A stretch of 64,000 bases of DNA from Cricetomys ansorgei (lineage: Eukaryota; Chordata; Mammalia; Rodentia; Nesomyidae). The stretch is from assembly GCA_026225945.1 (NCBI GenBank), contig JAMJFZ010001133.1, forward strand, positions 18,207,501-18,271,500, written 5' to 3'. The position numbers and the translations under genes are program-made. Below, in pieces: positions 25,155 to 36,495 of the stretch (its first letter is position 1; each line of letters starts with the position of its first letter). The notes under the pieces are model-generated. The model searched no databases and was not told the origin of the DNA. It worked only from the letters and a program-made list of their open reading frames with translations.

Positions 25155-25268
25155 ATGTTTTTGAGACAGGGCAATGTTATATAAGCCAGACTGGCTTCAA
25201 ACTCACAACCCTCCTGCCTCAGCCTTCCCAGTGCTGGGATTACAGGAATGTGTCACTGTACCTCATTT
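25155..25268 (-). repeat. B1 SINE, minus
   Basis: 'tttttgagacagggcaatgt', 'cctcagccttcccagtgctg' and 'ggattacaggaatgtgtcac' are the reverse complement of B1. Confidence 0.85.
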
Positions 25269-25284
25269 GTTAGAAAAAAATTAC

Positions 25285-25326
25285 TGTTATATTATTTATT
25301 TATTTATTTACTGATTTATTTATTGG
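25285..25326 (+). repeat. (TTTA)n microsatellite
   Basis: TTATTTATTTATTTATTTAC followed by TGATTTATTTATTGG. Confidence 0.8.
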
Positions 25327-25469
25327 CTGTTATTCCAGCACCTGGAATAGAGAGACTGAAGAGTGAATGTTCCCTGCTTCTCCTATTAGATTAAATGATT
25401 TGCCCAAGGCTACTCAGGAAATGACTGAGCTAAGTAGACAAAGTTGGCACAGATGCAGACACAGCACAG

Positions 25470-26550
25470 ACTTAGTAAGCACAGTGGTAATGACGGGTAC
25501 AAGCCCCTATACGGACTGGCAGTTGCTCCCTCTAAAATGCATAATCCAGAGGTCTGCGGTATGAACCCACAGCACTTCAGACCCTGCTCATCCTGCCAGT
25601 CCGGATCATTTACATATACAACATCTCTTTAACCTTGAGCGGGTACCATCTTCCAATAACAGGTATCAAGAAATTTCCCTGAAATACATCCATTCCTTGT
25701 CAAGAGCTAATGCCTTCCTTTCCAATACAGCCTTGAGACACACAGTTTGGCTTCTGAGTTGTTTGTTTTCATAATCCTGATCATAGAGTAACTGAGAAGC
25801 TATAGAACATATACATTGACTACAAATTACACATGCAATGCCTTATTTAAATGGCCCAACAAAAATCCCATAACTGTTGCTTAAAACAAACAAAAACTTG
25901 CCATGTTTTAGAAACACTATTTTTTTTCGAAGTTTATTTATACAATAATTTTCTGCTGGTTTGGCATGCAGATCACCCCACAACACATCAGCTACACAGC
26001 TGCCCAAGGTGCTGGGGAGGAGGGGGACCTCCAAGCACAGGCCACTGCTTTGCAAAGGACACTATGAGTCTACTTCAGACAGAGTCTGCTGATGGCTAAA
26101 CACTCAGGGGAGATTGGGAAATGTAGCTGCTCCTCTTCCTCACTGCCTGTCTCTTCTCCTTGAAGGAAAAGGTCCATTCTGTTTAATGGACTGTGGAGGA
26201 CAGATGAAGATTCTATCAGGGTCATCAGAGCCAGGTTTCAGGAACTTCTCTCTGTGGACAGTACTCAAGAGTTCACTGCAGTCATTCGAGATGAAGCATA
26301 GACCATTAAGTCTTCATATTAAAAAATGGCATTCAAAGAAGATAAAGTCTCACATACTAATTCATAGACAGGTACTTTATAGCATCTATTTAATTTCTTC
26401 CACGGTCTCAGACACAATAAAGCCTCTAAGTCAAATCAAGCACCACCGTAAGCAACCTATGCCCACTAACAGTCTATGCATCAAAGACCCTGGAAGTCTC
26501 AACTCCAAAGCTGTTCCTCCAGCGTGGCTATTACAGGAGGTGGGACCCTG
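25470..26550. other. Intronic stretch without recognised features
   Basis: No exon or recent repeat recognised. 25330-25470 just before it is a probable MIR ('aaatgatttgcccaaggcta'). Confidence 0.45.
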
Positions 26551-26555
26551 ACAGA

Positions 26556-26556
<1 letters not shown>

Positions 26557-26594
<38 letters not shown>

Positions 26595-26600
26595 CGTGCG
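26557..26600. repeat. (TG)n(CG)n Z-DNA-prone tract
   Basis: About 14 TG units running directly into CGCGCGCGCG then TGCGG. This is an uninterrupted alternating purine-pyrimidine tract of about 42 bp with a pure CG core. Confidence 0.9.
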
Positions 26601-28850
26601 GATAAAGAAAAGGCCCGTTCGTCGGCTTCAGTGATGGCAAATCTGGATTAATGACAACCCTGAGACAAAGGATCCTGCTCACATGAGATGTGCGCTCATT
26701 TTAGCAAGCTCAGCACACTCAGTCATTTATTGGCTGCCTTGCGTGGGAGCACCATACACCAATGGCGATCAATCAAAAACAAAGTCTGAAATCTCAAGTC
26801 TGCACTCCCATGGATATGCGCTTCAAACTGAAGAAGCGAAACAGGAGTAAAGGTCCTAAGTACACAAGGATGACGGCTTCACGGGGCTTACGTTTTGTTG
26901 ATCCTACCACACAGTGATAACTTCCTAAAAACTTGAAACGCTAATTGTGCTCGCCCAAGCCCAGGAGGTCTCATATCTGGTAAACAGTTTGATATTCATG
27001 TGCCTGCCTAAAATCAAACTGGCATTATTATAAATGCATTCGTTTACCAATTAATACCAGAAAGAGATCCTCATACTAATGGATCAAAACTCATAACTGC
27101 AACGGAATGGAAACCTGAAGTCTCCAACAAGAATTGCATTCCTATTTGCAGCCCCTTAATTTTAATAAGCGTATGCAAATCTCTTTGAATAAAGTAGACT
27201 GTAGCAGTTCCTAGTACAAGAAAGAAAGCAGGGTATCTCTGACAGAGAAGAAACCTTAGGAAAAGAAGCAGAAAGAAAGAAAAACAGTAAACCAAAGGGG
27301 CTCATATAAAAACTCAGCAAGTAACCACATGGACATCAAGAGTACAAACACCAATCAAACACGCATCCTGGTGACAGAGCTAATGAGACCACTCATTAAC
27401 CAGAAAGATTGGGGCTGTCATTTCAGAAATGACAAGACTTTAAAAGATATTCTAAAAGGAGGAAGGCTACTAATCTGAATTACTGATTACTGAATTACTG
27501 ATACTGCGAATGAACCACCAGCAACACCAGCATGTGTGTCTTCGGGACGACAGACAATTGCCTTTATTCTAAAAATCAAAGCCTCCTTCATGGTCTGTGT
27601 GGCCGTACTTCCTCAGGACAGCACAGCACGGATCCCCAATTCCTAATTCACAAACGCTCTTTGTTAATTATTTAGAAGTCCATTGATTTCCGCATTGATG
27701 AAAAGTCATAATTGTAAAAATGGCTAAAGGAATCGGCCTTTTACTTTGCTGACTCTGTCCTGTGGAGAGAGACATCAAGTTTATGTATTAAAGCCATCTC
27801 AATAAAGAGTTGAAAACACAAAAGCCCGCTTGCCCATTTCAAGAATCAAGTGGCCTGGTGAGCGTTGCAGGAGGTGTGCAAGGTAGCTGTGGACTCTTTG
27901 TTGGTGCCAATGGCAGAAGCACACGTTACCTGTGCTTACCACCGCAATTCTGAAAACGCCGCTAGAACCCATTATTCCCATGGACATCCAACCATCCCCT
28001 GAATGCAGGTCTAAACAGAATGAGAAACTCAGCTTTGGTGCAAATCCCCCTGAGGAGGAGGAGGGGAGGAAAATCGTGTGGGTTTAATGACTTTTATTGC
28101 AAATATTAAAGGTGCCAGTGTCTTTGTGTTTAACAGCCAGGTCCTCAGACCCATTAAAACACTTCTCACTGAATCCCAGAAGAGAGAGGTGACGAAGCTA
28201 CGCCTCCCCAGAGGAACCCAAACAGGGTGCATTCTTTGGGGAAAATGAAGCAAGATGGGGCAGCTGAATACTGGCATGGATATGTCAAATAGGAAGTTAA
28301 TTAAAAGCTGGAGAGAAGGGAAAGCCCTGCAGTGTCTGCCAGTGATGAGGCAGCTGACACACAAGAGCACACTAGCACTTGCCTTCAGAGGCAGGCTAAC
28401 AGCCACAAAACTGCTCAGGATTCACTCCCTCCTCGCTACCTTCCCCTGTGCAGCGAAAACACACAACTTTAAAAAAAAAAAGAATCCGGCTCACCATGCT
28501 TTATGAGATCAAAAATGTCCACTGCAAACGAAATGAATAGGTTGCCATTCCCATGTTCAATAAAAGCAAGAAGAGGAAACTAAGAGGGCAAGTCTGCATA
28601 GATTCCCTACTGTTGTGCCCTAAGCGATGGCAGGGGAAGCCATGGAACCTCTCACAGGAACAACCGAGGATGTATGGTGGTGGGGAAGTGCAGTGTTACA
28701 TGTGAGTGTTTACTTTAGAGTCCACTGCATGTTACATTGCCTAACAAAGCACATTGCCAAAATGGCAGATCTCCCAGTCTCCACACACCCCAAAGTGGAT
28801 GGCCAATTCTTATTTAATTTATAATAATTATTTTGGAAAATATAGGTTCT
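26601..28850. promoter_or_regulatory. Transposon-poor intronic stretch with possible regulatory patches
   Basis: About 2.2 kb with no SINE or LTR recognised. It contains AT-rich patches such as 'gatattcatgtgcctgccta' with 'ccaattaataccag' (26990-27062), 'ccttaattttaataagcgta' followed by an octamer-like ATGCAAAT (27150-27182), and 'ggaagttaattaaaagctgg' (28290-28312). Long TE-free AT-rich intronic DNA near a developmental or neuronal gene promoter is often regulatory. No alignment is available to confirm this. Confidence 0.25.
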
Positions 28851-28908
28851 ATATTTAAAAAAAAAAAAAGAAAAAAGAAAAAAAGGAAAGAAGGAAGGAA
28901 GGAAGGCA
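28851..28908 (+). repeat. A-rich/(GGAA)n tract
   Basis: Poly-A with G interruptions passing into AAGGAAGGAAGGAAGGC. Confidence 0.8.
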
Positions 28909-28991
28909 GACTGGCTTCCATTCTTAAAAATTAACGTTACCTATATTCAGAGCATGAAGGGCCAGTTAGAAACTACATAAATACATAAAAT

Positions 28992-28993
<2 letters not shown>

Positions 28994-29054
<61 letters not shown>

Positions 29055-29055
29055 T
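28994..29055. repeat. (TA)n microsatellite, about 31 units
   Basis: Nearly pure AT dinucleotide run of about 60 bp, prone to cruciform formation and length change. Confidence 0.95.
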
Positions 29056-31470
29056 GGCATACGGTATATTTTTCTTAACTGAGGAACAAATGTACATGTC
29101 CACACCTTACAAGCAAGATTACAGTCCCTTATGCGATCCAGTATTGTCACCTGTGTGTTCCCTTAACACAGTGTTAATGCATTTTCCAATTGAGCTTTCT
29201 AACTCATTTTCAAAGCACCTCAATGTTAAGATACAGTAAAGTGATGGATAGATGCAAACTGTTTTGATTTCTAGAAATTCCTAATGCAAGTGGCCAGAAA
29301 CTTGAAAATAAGCAGGAGTAGTGAGGTGCATCCTTGCCTTCCCAAGTAATGTTCTGTCTCCCACACTCCGGGCATTTCAGATCCTTTCCTATTCATTCTA
29401 AACTCTCTAAACCAATGTTCTTCACCATTTTAAGGAGTATAGTCATATCTGAGAGATTAATACAACTCAAAGATTTCTACAAAATGCTCCCCAAATCATC
29501 TAACACACCCTTCTGAGCAGTCATGAAAGTATTTACCAAGCAACCCAAAACACCCATAGATATTTCACAAGCCCTGTATCACGGTACTGGAGCAGACACC
29601 CACCCTCGACCCTAACTGAAATCTCCATTTCACCTTCCCCCTGGAACTAGTTACAAAACACCAGGCAGCACTAAGGAAAGGGAGCAAAGCCTTAAACAGC
29701 TGGAAATAATTACACAATTGTCAAGCTGCAAACAAAAGCAGTGAATTCAACGTCAGAAACTATGCTGATGAGAGGTAAGAGAAGTATCTTAGCCACTTCA
29801 ATTTGCTATTTATAAAATGACCAGTAATAGGGCTGATGGAGTTTTGTGCAGCATGTGTGTGGGTTCTAACTTCCAAGAGAAGAAAATAAAATGTATTCCA
29901 TGCGCTCCCTGAGATGTGAGCTAGAAGCTATATAAGTACAACCAAGACCAAAAGAAGGAATTCTTTTAGGGCTGCTACCACTACAACATGTAGATGAGAA
30001 ATATTTCTTCAAAGTTATACAATAGGCTCACTTCGTTCAAAGCAGAGACAGAAGACACAGGCTATGTCACAGTCCCGCACTTGCCACATAAAACGTGACA
30101 AGCAGGCACAGACCCAGAGTACAGGGAAGGCTCGATCAAATTAAAAGAATACCAGGGGAAACGCCATTCCTATCACCTCGAAGGGTCACAGGTATGTATG
30201 ATCGTCTTCCATAAAGGCAGATCAATGCGTCAAGTTTTATCAACTAAATAAAAATTCAGTGAACTTCTTCCCAATCTAAAGGTGAACAATCTTCCCCATG
30301 GCTCCACAGAAGCTGGTGTCTGGCTTTTTTTTTTTTTTCAGCCAGTATACCTTGCCATTCCATTGTTGGGTGATGCTTTATTACATTTGAATTTCATGTG
30401 ACGAATGGTTTCATATAATGCCCCCGAAATGCTACTCTCTGAAATGGAATTCCATAAATAAAATATGGACTTGGTTACCAGGCAGCATGCACAACGCATA
30501 TGGCACATTGGCCCAAAAAACACATTTTAAAACGCTTAAAAGTTAACTTAACAATTTACACTGTTCATACCCATTCTCAGAGAATTGTCCCCTAAAGGCC
30601 AATCTTATTTTCTGTTGTCAAGAGAATATCTGGATTCATTTGGTTAATTTGCTAACTTGAAATTCTCTTCACCGGCTTGGATCTCCGCCCCCCATCCACC
30701 CACCCACCCACCAGCTCATCCCTTATCTTAAGGGGAGAAAAGGGGGCCATATATCTTACGATGTAATTTTAAACATAATGCTGCCTGTTTGAATTAAAAT
30801 TGATGCAGCTTCTGATAAAAAGCCTAATAATCAATTCTCCATTCTCATTACTCTACAGAATTATATGGACGCAGACCAATCTCTTAAGTTTGTGGACCAC
30901 TCTCGTAGCTTATTACCCGGCAGTGCAGCTGAGTGGAAAGATAACCACATTCATTCTCCTTATCTGTAATGATGTAATGCACCCCAGCCCTGGGTCTAGA
31001 TGATTGGGGAATAATGGCATTGTACAACTGCAGGGATGACAAACAATGCTGCTGGTATCTCCCTGATACATTGGACCTCACGACTCCTGTGCAAGGTGGG
31101 AGGCTCAGAAAACAGGCACCAAGCCTGCCTCTTGATGGAAGTTAGCATCCTTCGGCCAGGGAAGCATCTGCTCTTGCTCTAAGATGGCAATACCGACAAC
31201 TGAGAGGAGAGCCAAGTAAACACTGTTTCCAAGCCCCAGCCAGGACAGTGCGAGTGAGTAGCCTGCTTTTCTTTGTGTTTAGAATCAAGTGTCATCTAAA
31301 AATAACCGGTTGGTAGGGAGAAGTCACTGCACAGTACAATGCCAAGAACCGGAGATCAGAGACTACTCTGATAACTGGTGCAGCTCTGGGCTCACGTTTT
31401 GTTTGGAAAAACTAAATCTGCCTCCATTTTCTGTGCTAGAAAAATCATCGCTGTCTGTCACCACAGAAAC
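29056..31470. other. Proximal intron 2, transposon-poor
   Basis: No SINE or LTR recognised. A T-run lies at 30326-30339 and a (CCCA)n patch at 30690-30713. 30740-30980 ('gaattaaaattgatgcagct', 'aagcctaataatcaattctc', 'gtaatgatgtaatgca') is AT-rich and unique-looking. Its position just downstream of the promoter makes it a candidate intronic regulatory region. Confidence 0.35.
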
Positions 31471-31475
31471 CTTAC

Positions 31476-31557
31476 CTTTTGCAGAAGCTGGGAACCCGAG
31501 TACTTGGCTGCAATGGATTTTATCTCCCCACCAAAAGCGGAGGCCCACAGCTTCACC
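31476..31557 (-). CDS. Cacna2d3: Cacna2d3 coding exon 2 (start of mature alpha2delta-3)
   Basis: An 82-nt exon on the minus strand. On that strand the acceptor is a pyrimidine-rich tract ending CCCCTTAG (intron end 31558) and the donor is GTAAG at 31475-31471. It starts with G, completing the valine split by the exon 1 donor (GT+G), then adds 27 codons, residues 42-68: VKLWASAFGG, then EIKSIAAKYS, then GSQLLQK. It ends in phase 0. This is the conserved N-terminal segment of the alpha2delta-3 ectodomain, before the VWA domain. The downstream exon, which should begin KYKEYEKD, was looked for in the remaining 31 kb and not seen. Codon phase, splice sites and homology all agree, so a pseudogene copy is very unlikely. 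Confidence 0.95.
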
Positions 31558-32240
31558 CTAAGGGGAGAAAGGGCAGAGGAAGAAATGTAACATCCGTGTC
31601 ACCCGTCACACACGCACACACCGGGCTGTGGCTGAAGAAGCGGGACGATAAAACATTAAAGAAAAGGGGAAATAAAGATAGAAAAACCACTCCCTTACAA
31701 ACTACCAGCACCAAACTGCGGAGCGCAGCGCGGGAGGGGTTCGGGGGGGTCACGGGAGTTCAGAATGCATAAAGTCTTCCCGACTCTCCAGAAAGACCAC
31801 GGGCTTTCATAGAAACAATTGCCTGGTTATCCAAACACCTAAAATGAGCATCGCTTGCCAAATACTACTCTTAAGAAATCCACCCATCCCCCCCTCCCCT
31901 CCGCTTCCCGGAAAAGTGGGAAGCCGAGGTAGCAGGAAAAGGGGATCATTAAACTGCCCATGGAAGTTGCAGCCGGTAAACAGGCTCCAAACTTGGCGCT
32001 GTCCCTTGAGGTGAACCTCTCCAGGTCTTACTCCGCAATCCCACAGAAGGGACAAGAAGGTCCCACCCCAGCCTCGCCGCCCGGGCGAGGGTATCCACGC
32101 TGGGAGGCAGGTGCAAGAGGCGAGGCCCGCACCGGCCGCGGGTCATGCCCAGCCGCACCTGCAGGCGCCCAAACTTGGCTGCGGCGGGTCTCCCGGGCGC
32201 TGGCGGCCCCTCCCCGGGAGTCCCGGCACCCGGCACTTAC
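31558..32240 (-). other. Cacna2d3: Cacna2d3 intron 1 (683 bp)
   Basis: GT-AG intron between coding exons 1 and 2, donor GTAAGT at the high-coordinate end and a long pyrimidine tract before the AG at the low end. The first 200 bp or so are still CpG-rich. No SINE or LTR is present. A G-rich stretch lies around 31738-31750. Confidence 0.92.
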
Positions 32241-32362
32241 ACGGAGAGCGGGATCTGCTGCTCCGAGCGCACCACAACCCCCAGCGCGGCGTAGAGAAAC
32301 GCCGCGGCGAGGAGCGCCCAGGCCCCCCGGGACGCGCAGCGCAGCGAGCCCGGCCCGGCCAT
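32241..32362 (-). CDS. Cacna2d3: Cacna2d3 coding exon 1 (start codon and signal peptide)
   Basis: First coding exon of the calcium channel auxiliary subunit alpha2delta-3, a large extracellular, membrane-anchored glycoprotein that promotes surface delivery and gating of Cav1/Cav2 channels. The ATG is at 32362-32360 in a strong context (A at -3, G at +4). It reads 40 codons plus GT, then a perfect donor GTAAGT at 32240-32235, where the frame would otherwise hit TAA at once. The peptide is a signal sequence: basic n-region (R8, R12), hydrophobic core about W15-V31 rich in A and L, then mature-type residues starting R32-SEQQIPLSV. The SEQQIPLSV end followed by VKLWASAFGG from exon 2 is diagnostic for alpha2delta-3. 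I found no upstream ATG on this strand between 32363 and at least 32800, which supports this start. The VWA and Cache domains would be encoded by exons outside the window. Mouse and rat, as I recall them, differ at a few signal-peptide positions, including an acidic residue where V29 is here. Confidence 0.95.
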
Positions 32363-32385
32363 CCTCGGCTCCCTCCGGCACGCCG

Positions 32386-32430
32386 GCAGCGGCGGCGGCG
32401 GCGGCGACTGGAGTGGCGGCGGAGAGCTGC
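32386..32430 (-). repeat. (GCC)n tract in the Cacna2d3 5' UTR
   Basis: About five consecutive GGC units on the plus strand (GCC in the mRNA), followed by more GGC within 30 bp, starting about 25 nt upstream of the start codon. GC-rich triplet runs here can form stable 5' UTR structure and are often length-polymorphic. Confidence 0.7.
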
Positions 32431-33699
32431 GCCCCGCGGGCGGTGGGCGAGCGCCGGGCTGCCTGCTCCGCTGCGCGCCGCCCCGCCTGCCTCTCGCGCG
32501 CCGGGCTCACTTGGGGAGCAGGGGGGAAAACGGAGCGGGGTGGGGGGGGGGGAGAGGAGGCGGGAGGGAGCGCCGGGGAGGAGGCGGGCGCGGGAGGAGG
32601 GAGCGAGACGCGCCTCTCGCCGCCGCGGCTGCCCGGCCCCGCCTCGGCGGCCCCGGGGAGTCCGGCGGGCCGCGGCGGGAGGGCGGGAGGGAGGCAGGCG
32701 CCTCGCGGGCGGGGACTCGGAAACTCCTGTGTCCTTGGCCGCCGCGGCTCGCGCCCTGCCCCGCACGGCCCACTGCGGCCGCTGAGTTCTTTACAACTCC
32801 GCAGTCCGCCGCCGCGGGCGCGACTCTCCGGTGGCCCCGCGCGGTCCCCACCCCCACCCCCCAGACCCGGGCGACCCGAGCAGGGCGGGGGCGTGAGCTC
32901 GGGAGCAAGGCCGAGAGCCCCTGCGCGCTGCACTGGGGTGGCGGTTGCACGGGTCCGGAGCCCCCGTGGCTGGCGGGGCTGGTCGGGGGCGGTGGGTGGG
33001 GTGGGAGGCTGCGGAGCCTAGAGGTGGCGCGACCCCCTCCCCGCGCCCTCGCCGTTCCCGGGGATGAGGCAGAAGTCCTGAAGGGGCTGGCCGGGGATGG
33101 GACAAGGGGGTCGGGGTCTGGGGAGTCCTGGCGCCCCCGCGCTACCCCAGGGCCGCGGCGCCTGGAGGGTGGCGCTGCAGTCGCCCGGCGCCGGACTAGG
33201 AGGTGCTGGGCTCCAGCCGAGCCTTCGGCCGCGGCTCGGGACCGCGGGCTAGGGTGCTTGCGAGCCTGCTGAGGCCCGGGGTCCGCACCGCTGTGCGGTG
33301 CACACGAGGGACAGGGTGTCGTGGGTGGGGGAGAGAGGAAGCACATGCAGCGCCGAGTCCTGCCTGGCCGGCGGGCACCCTTCATTCTGCGGGGGGAAAG
33401 ACTGCTCCGAGCCCGGGGGCTCTCCACGCCAGCCCCGGCCCGGAGGAGGCAGCGGAGCGCAGGCAAGGCGCATTCCGGACGCCCCGCAGGGGAAGCCCCA
33501 GGATGCCCCTTCGCCGCGGCCCCCACCCTTGGAAAACCTGGTCTCGGTCCTCATGCAAGCTCTAGGGTGTGACTAGGAACTTTGTGGAGCCCTCGCGCGG
33601 GCTGGCGGTAAAGACCCGAGTGAGGCTGAGTCATCCTCGCCTGGCGGAGCGCAACTCCGGTGACCCGGGCCAGCCGTGCGCTCCTGGTGTCTCCTGGTC

Positions 33700-34899
33700 T
33701 CCCAGAGCTCCCACCACCTGGGTTCTCCGTATGTGCATGTTTCCCAGCCTCCAGGACTTTATACGTTTTCCCTTGTAACCCTGCACCCTCGGGTTTCAGC
33801 GAACTGAGTAAGGGTGGGCTCTGGCTTCCACTGGGTGGTATCCAGCTAGGATCCAGCTCGCTCTCCCACACAACAGTCTCCGGAAAAGTTCTTCTGGCAA
33901 CGGGTGTTTGGATTACTCTGAGTTGGCTGTGAGGGGCTCTCCACCAGGCCTTTGTCCGAGGAGTGCCTGCAGTCCCCAGCCCACGTGGGCTTAAGGCCAG
34001 CCGTACACCTACCTAGGGAAGCAGCACCCGGAACAGGCCTACTAGGAGAGCGCCAAGTGCACCCCGCCCACGGGCAGTGTCTTCTATGGATGACTAACTG
34101 GTTATAATGAATTCTCCGCTTCTGTGCACACCTCCCGCCTATGAAAGCATGCCAGCCCTTCCCAAACCGAACCGAGCACAGCCTGACCCCAGAGCAAATG
34201 ACTGGTCCGTATGGCTTTGACACTCAAAGTGGGGGCTGAGAGAAAATTTTCTTGCCAGAATGCGATAGTTTTCTAAATGGATGCTTGAGTGGATGGGTGT
34301 GTGAGTGCATACTAGCCCTGATTCATAAGGCTTCATCTTTCCCTCTCTGATGTCTGTGTGCTAACAGCCTTTCCTACACGCATCCATCCAGTCAGGAATG
34401 GCCAAGCATCTTGGGAAAGATGCTGGAGAGCTGGAGGTGAACCAGTCAGGCAACCTGCCCTCCTGGGATTTGTACACCGGGAAGGACCATGCCTTTCTCC
34501 AGAAGCAAGAGTGAGAAACATATAACATACACTTTGACGGAGGATCAACAAGAGTGTGTATGAAGAAAATTGTGTCTTCATGTCACACCCTGATTAGTCT
34601 TGTGCCATTAACTGCTGAGAAAGTGAAGCACAGCAAAATGGTAGGGCTCAGTCCTAAGCAGCCACCCCAGGGCACCAAGGTCGTGGCCACATCTGGTGAC
34701 TAAGGCGTTATGCCCTGACACCTGACACAGGTGAACTCCACAGCTTTAGGGTAAGTAGAGAGTCCTAACCTAGGGGAGGATTTTGAGAATTAGTAACCAT
34801 TAAATAAAACAATCGTAGGCAGAATATGGTACACTTACATTTGTAATGGATACACTAAGTATTTCCTACTAGCTCAAAAATGATTTAATATCTCACATT
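33700..34899. other. Upstream flank of Cacna2d3 without recognised genes
   Basis: Transition from the CpG island to ordinary sequence. No ORF with recognisable domains and no clear repeat. Confidence 0.5.
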
Positions 34900-35140
34900 A
34901 ATATAGCCAGAGCTCAAAGTGTTGCAAGAATTTGGGAATCTGCCACTCAGGTATTCTATCCCTTTTCTTAATTATAACATTCAGGGAAGAAAAGGGATCT
35001 AGATGTGTACTCTTATTTAACAGAGGGGCATAATGAAGCTGAGAAGGGCTAGTGACCGGTCTGAAGACTACAGGAAGTTAAAGGAAGGACACCTGGCTTT
35101 AGAACAGGGTGCTCTGAACAGCCACAGCACCTTCTACTAT
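34900..35140 (+). repeat. MIR SINE
   Basis: 'ttatttaacagaggggcata' and 'aatgaagctgagaagggcta', then 'gtgaccggtctgaagacta' match the MIR core and 3' half. Confidence 0.55.
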
Positions 35141-36300
35141 GTCAAATGCAACACGGGAGGGGCTGCTATTTACACCCAGAAGAAGACACTTCAACACACA
35201 GCTCTCAGTTGTAGCACAGAGTCCAGCCAAATGAGACTGCCACTCGCTGACCAGAACACCGGTCCTGCCGGCCACAGAGCTTGCTTGTAACAGTGAGTTA
35301 CTGGTAAGACAGCAGCAGCAGTGAAAAATGAGCCAGAATTGGATGTTTTAAAACGTTCATCTGTTCCTGGTGTAAGGAACCAGCTCTCCAGGGAGACCCC
35401 AGAGACACATTCCTTGGAGAAGAGCTTGCACCATCCCCTCCTAACCCAACCCAACACACCCCTGAGCTTTCGAACAAGTAGGACTCCTACGTGTGTCACA
35501 ATACCTTGAGGTTGTGCTGGCGTTTAGTAGGTAGCGACGGGAGAGTCACACAAAAGTTGTCCTGTCCCATGAGGACATCCAAGGAGGGAAAATGTTACAT
35601 TTAGAACTACTGGAACACACAACTTAAATCTATTTTATGTATCAGTATATAAATACAAAGGATCTTATGCATGGTTATAATAAAACAAATGCAATCCTTA
35701 CCAAAATGATTTTTGTGTATTTGGTGAATAGATTTCTGTTTTGGTGTTTTGGTTTTTTTGTTTTGGTTTGGTTTGGTTTTTTCTCTTGTAAAAAAAAATA
35801 TATATATATCACTTCCGCCACAGCAACCAAGCTCGCTGGTTCTGAATCACTAGCGCAGCTCACCTGTACAGGCCTGCACAGGACTTAGGCCCTTGTGGTT
35901 TGCACACACAGAGGCACAAATATGGCATGGTCATTACATCCTGCATCAAATCTTGCATGGACTTCCCACACTGTGAAATGCCTCTTATTTTTACTATAAC
36001 TTATTTTTTTAAATTAACTTTTTCAATATTATCAGATCAGGCAGCATTGTTTTTTTTTTTTTTAATCTGACGTAAAGTAGGCCACAGTGAGACTTCCATT
36101 CCAGAATGGGGAGGAGAGCATGGTGTATAGCTGGTTGAAGCTGTGTGGTTGTAGGCTGGAAGGCACTACCAGCTCAAAGGTAGTGGAGAAGCAAACTGCT
36201 TGAAACAATAAGACATCAACCGTTGTAGTGAGCTTTTGACCCAGCATTTCTTCTTCTGGGACTTTATCTTACCCTTACTAAATGAGAAAGACTCAAAATC
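35141..36300. other. Intergenic stretch with T-rich tracts
   Basis: A T/G-rich tract lies at 35740-35785 and A-run plus (TA)n at 35790-35808, with a T-run at 36050-36063. No gene recognised. The small overlapping ORFs are unsupported. Confidence 0.5.
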
Positions 36301-36302
36301 CT

Positions 36303-36495
36303 GAACCCTGGAGATGGCTCTGTAGGTAGAGGTCCTTAACCTCCAGCCCTGTTGACGTAAGTTCAGTCCCTGGGACTCACACGGTAGAAGGAAAGGACCG
36401 ACTCTTGCAAGTTGTGCTTTCACCTCCAGGTGCACTCCGTAGTACACAGAGAGACCCATGAACACACACACAGATGCAGTAAAGAAATAAATCTG
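36303..36495 (+). repeat. B3-like SINE (B2 superfamily)
   Basis: 'ctggagatggctctgtaggt', 'agttcagtccctgggactca', 'gaaaggaccgactcttgcaa' and 'gttgtgctttcacctcc', ending in CACACA and AAATAAATC, follow the tRNA-derived SINE order. Confidence 0.8.

Larger units (their letters stand above)
1..31475 (-). other. Cacna2d3: Cacna2d3 intron 2, 5' portion (continues past the left edge)
   Basis: Everything left of the exon 2 donor lies in intron 2, at least 31.4 kb long here. No further coding exon was recognised on the minus strand, and no ORF on either strand resembles a known protein. The content is ancient repeats, a handful of SINEs, microsatellites and several candidate non-coding regulatory stretches, listed separately. 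Confidence 0.85.
31980..33660. promoter_or_regulatory. Cacna2d3: CpG island promoter of Cacna2d3
   Basis: Very high G+C and CpG density, with weaker CpG content out to about 31710 and 33700. It covers exon 1, the 5' UTR and the upstream promoter. No TATA box is obvious upstream of the ATG, as usual for CpG-island promoters. Many GC boxes are present (GGGCGGGG type near 32709). An EGR1-type GCGGGGGCG lies at 32885-32893 and an AP-1 TGAGTCA at 33627-33633. The transcription start cannot be fixed from sequence. Long ORFs crossing the island in several frames come from GC-rich composition. Confidence 0.9.

Noticed and set aside
1..31470. Search for Cacna2d3 exon 3 (expected to begin KYKEYEKD)
   Set aside because: No matching minus-strand segment was seen. 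It is taken to lie outside the window.
31960..33526. Long overlapping ORFs (up to 353 aa) on both strands across the CpG island
   Set aside because: High G+C removes stop codons in all frames. The products are R/P/G/A-rich without domains, and the true coding part is the 122-nt exon 1, whose frame stops right at the splice donor.
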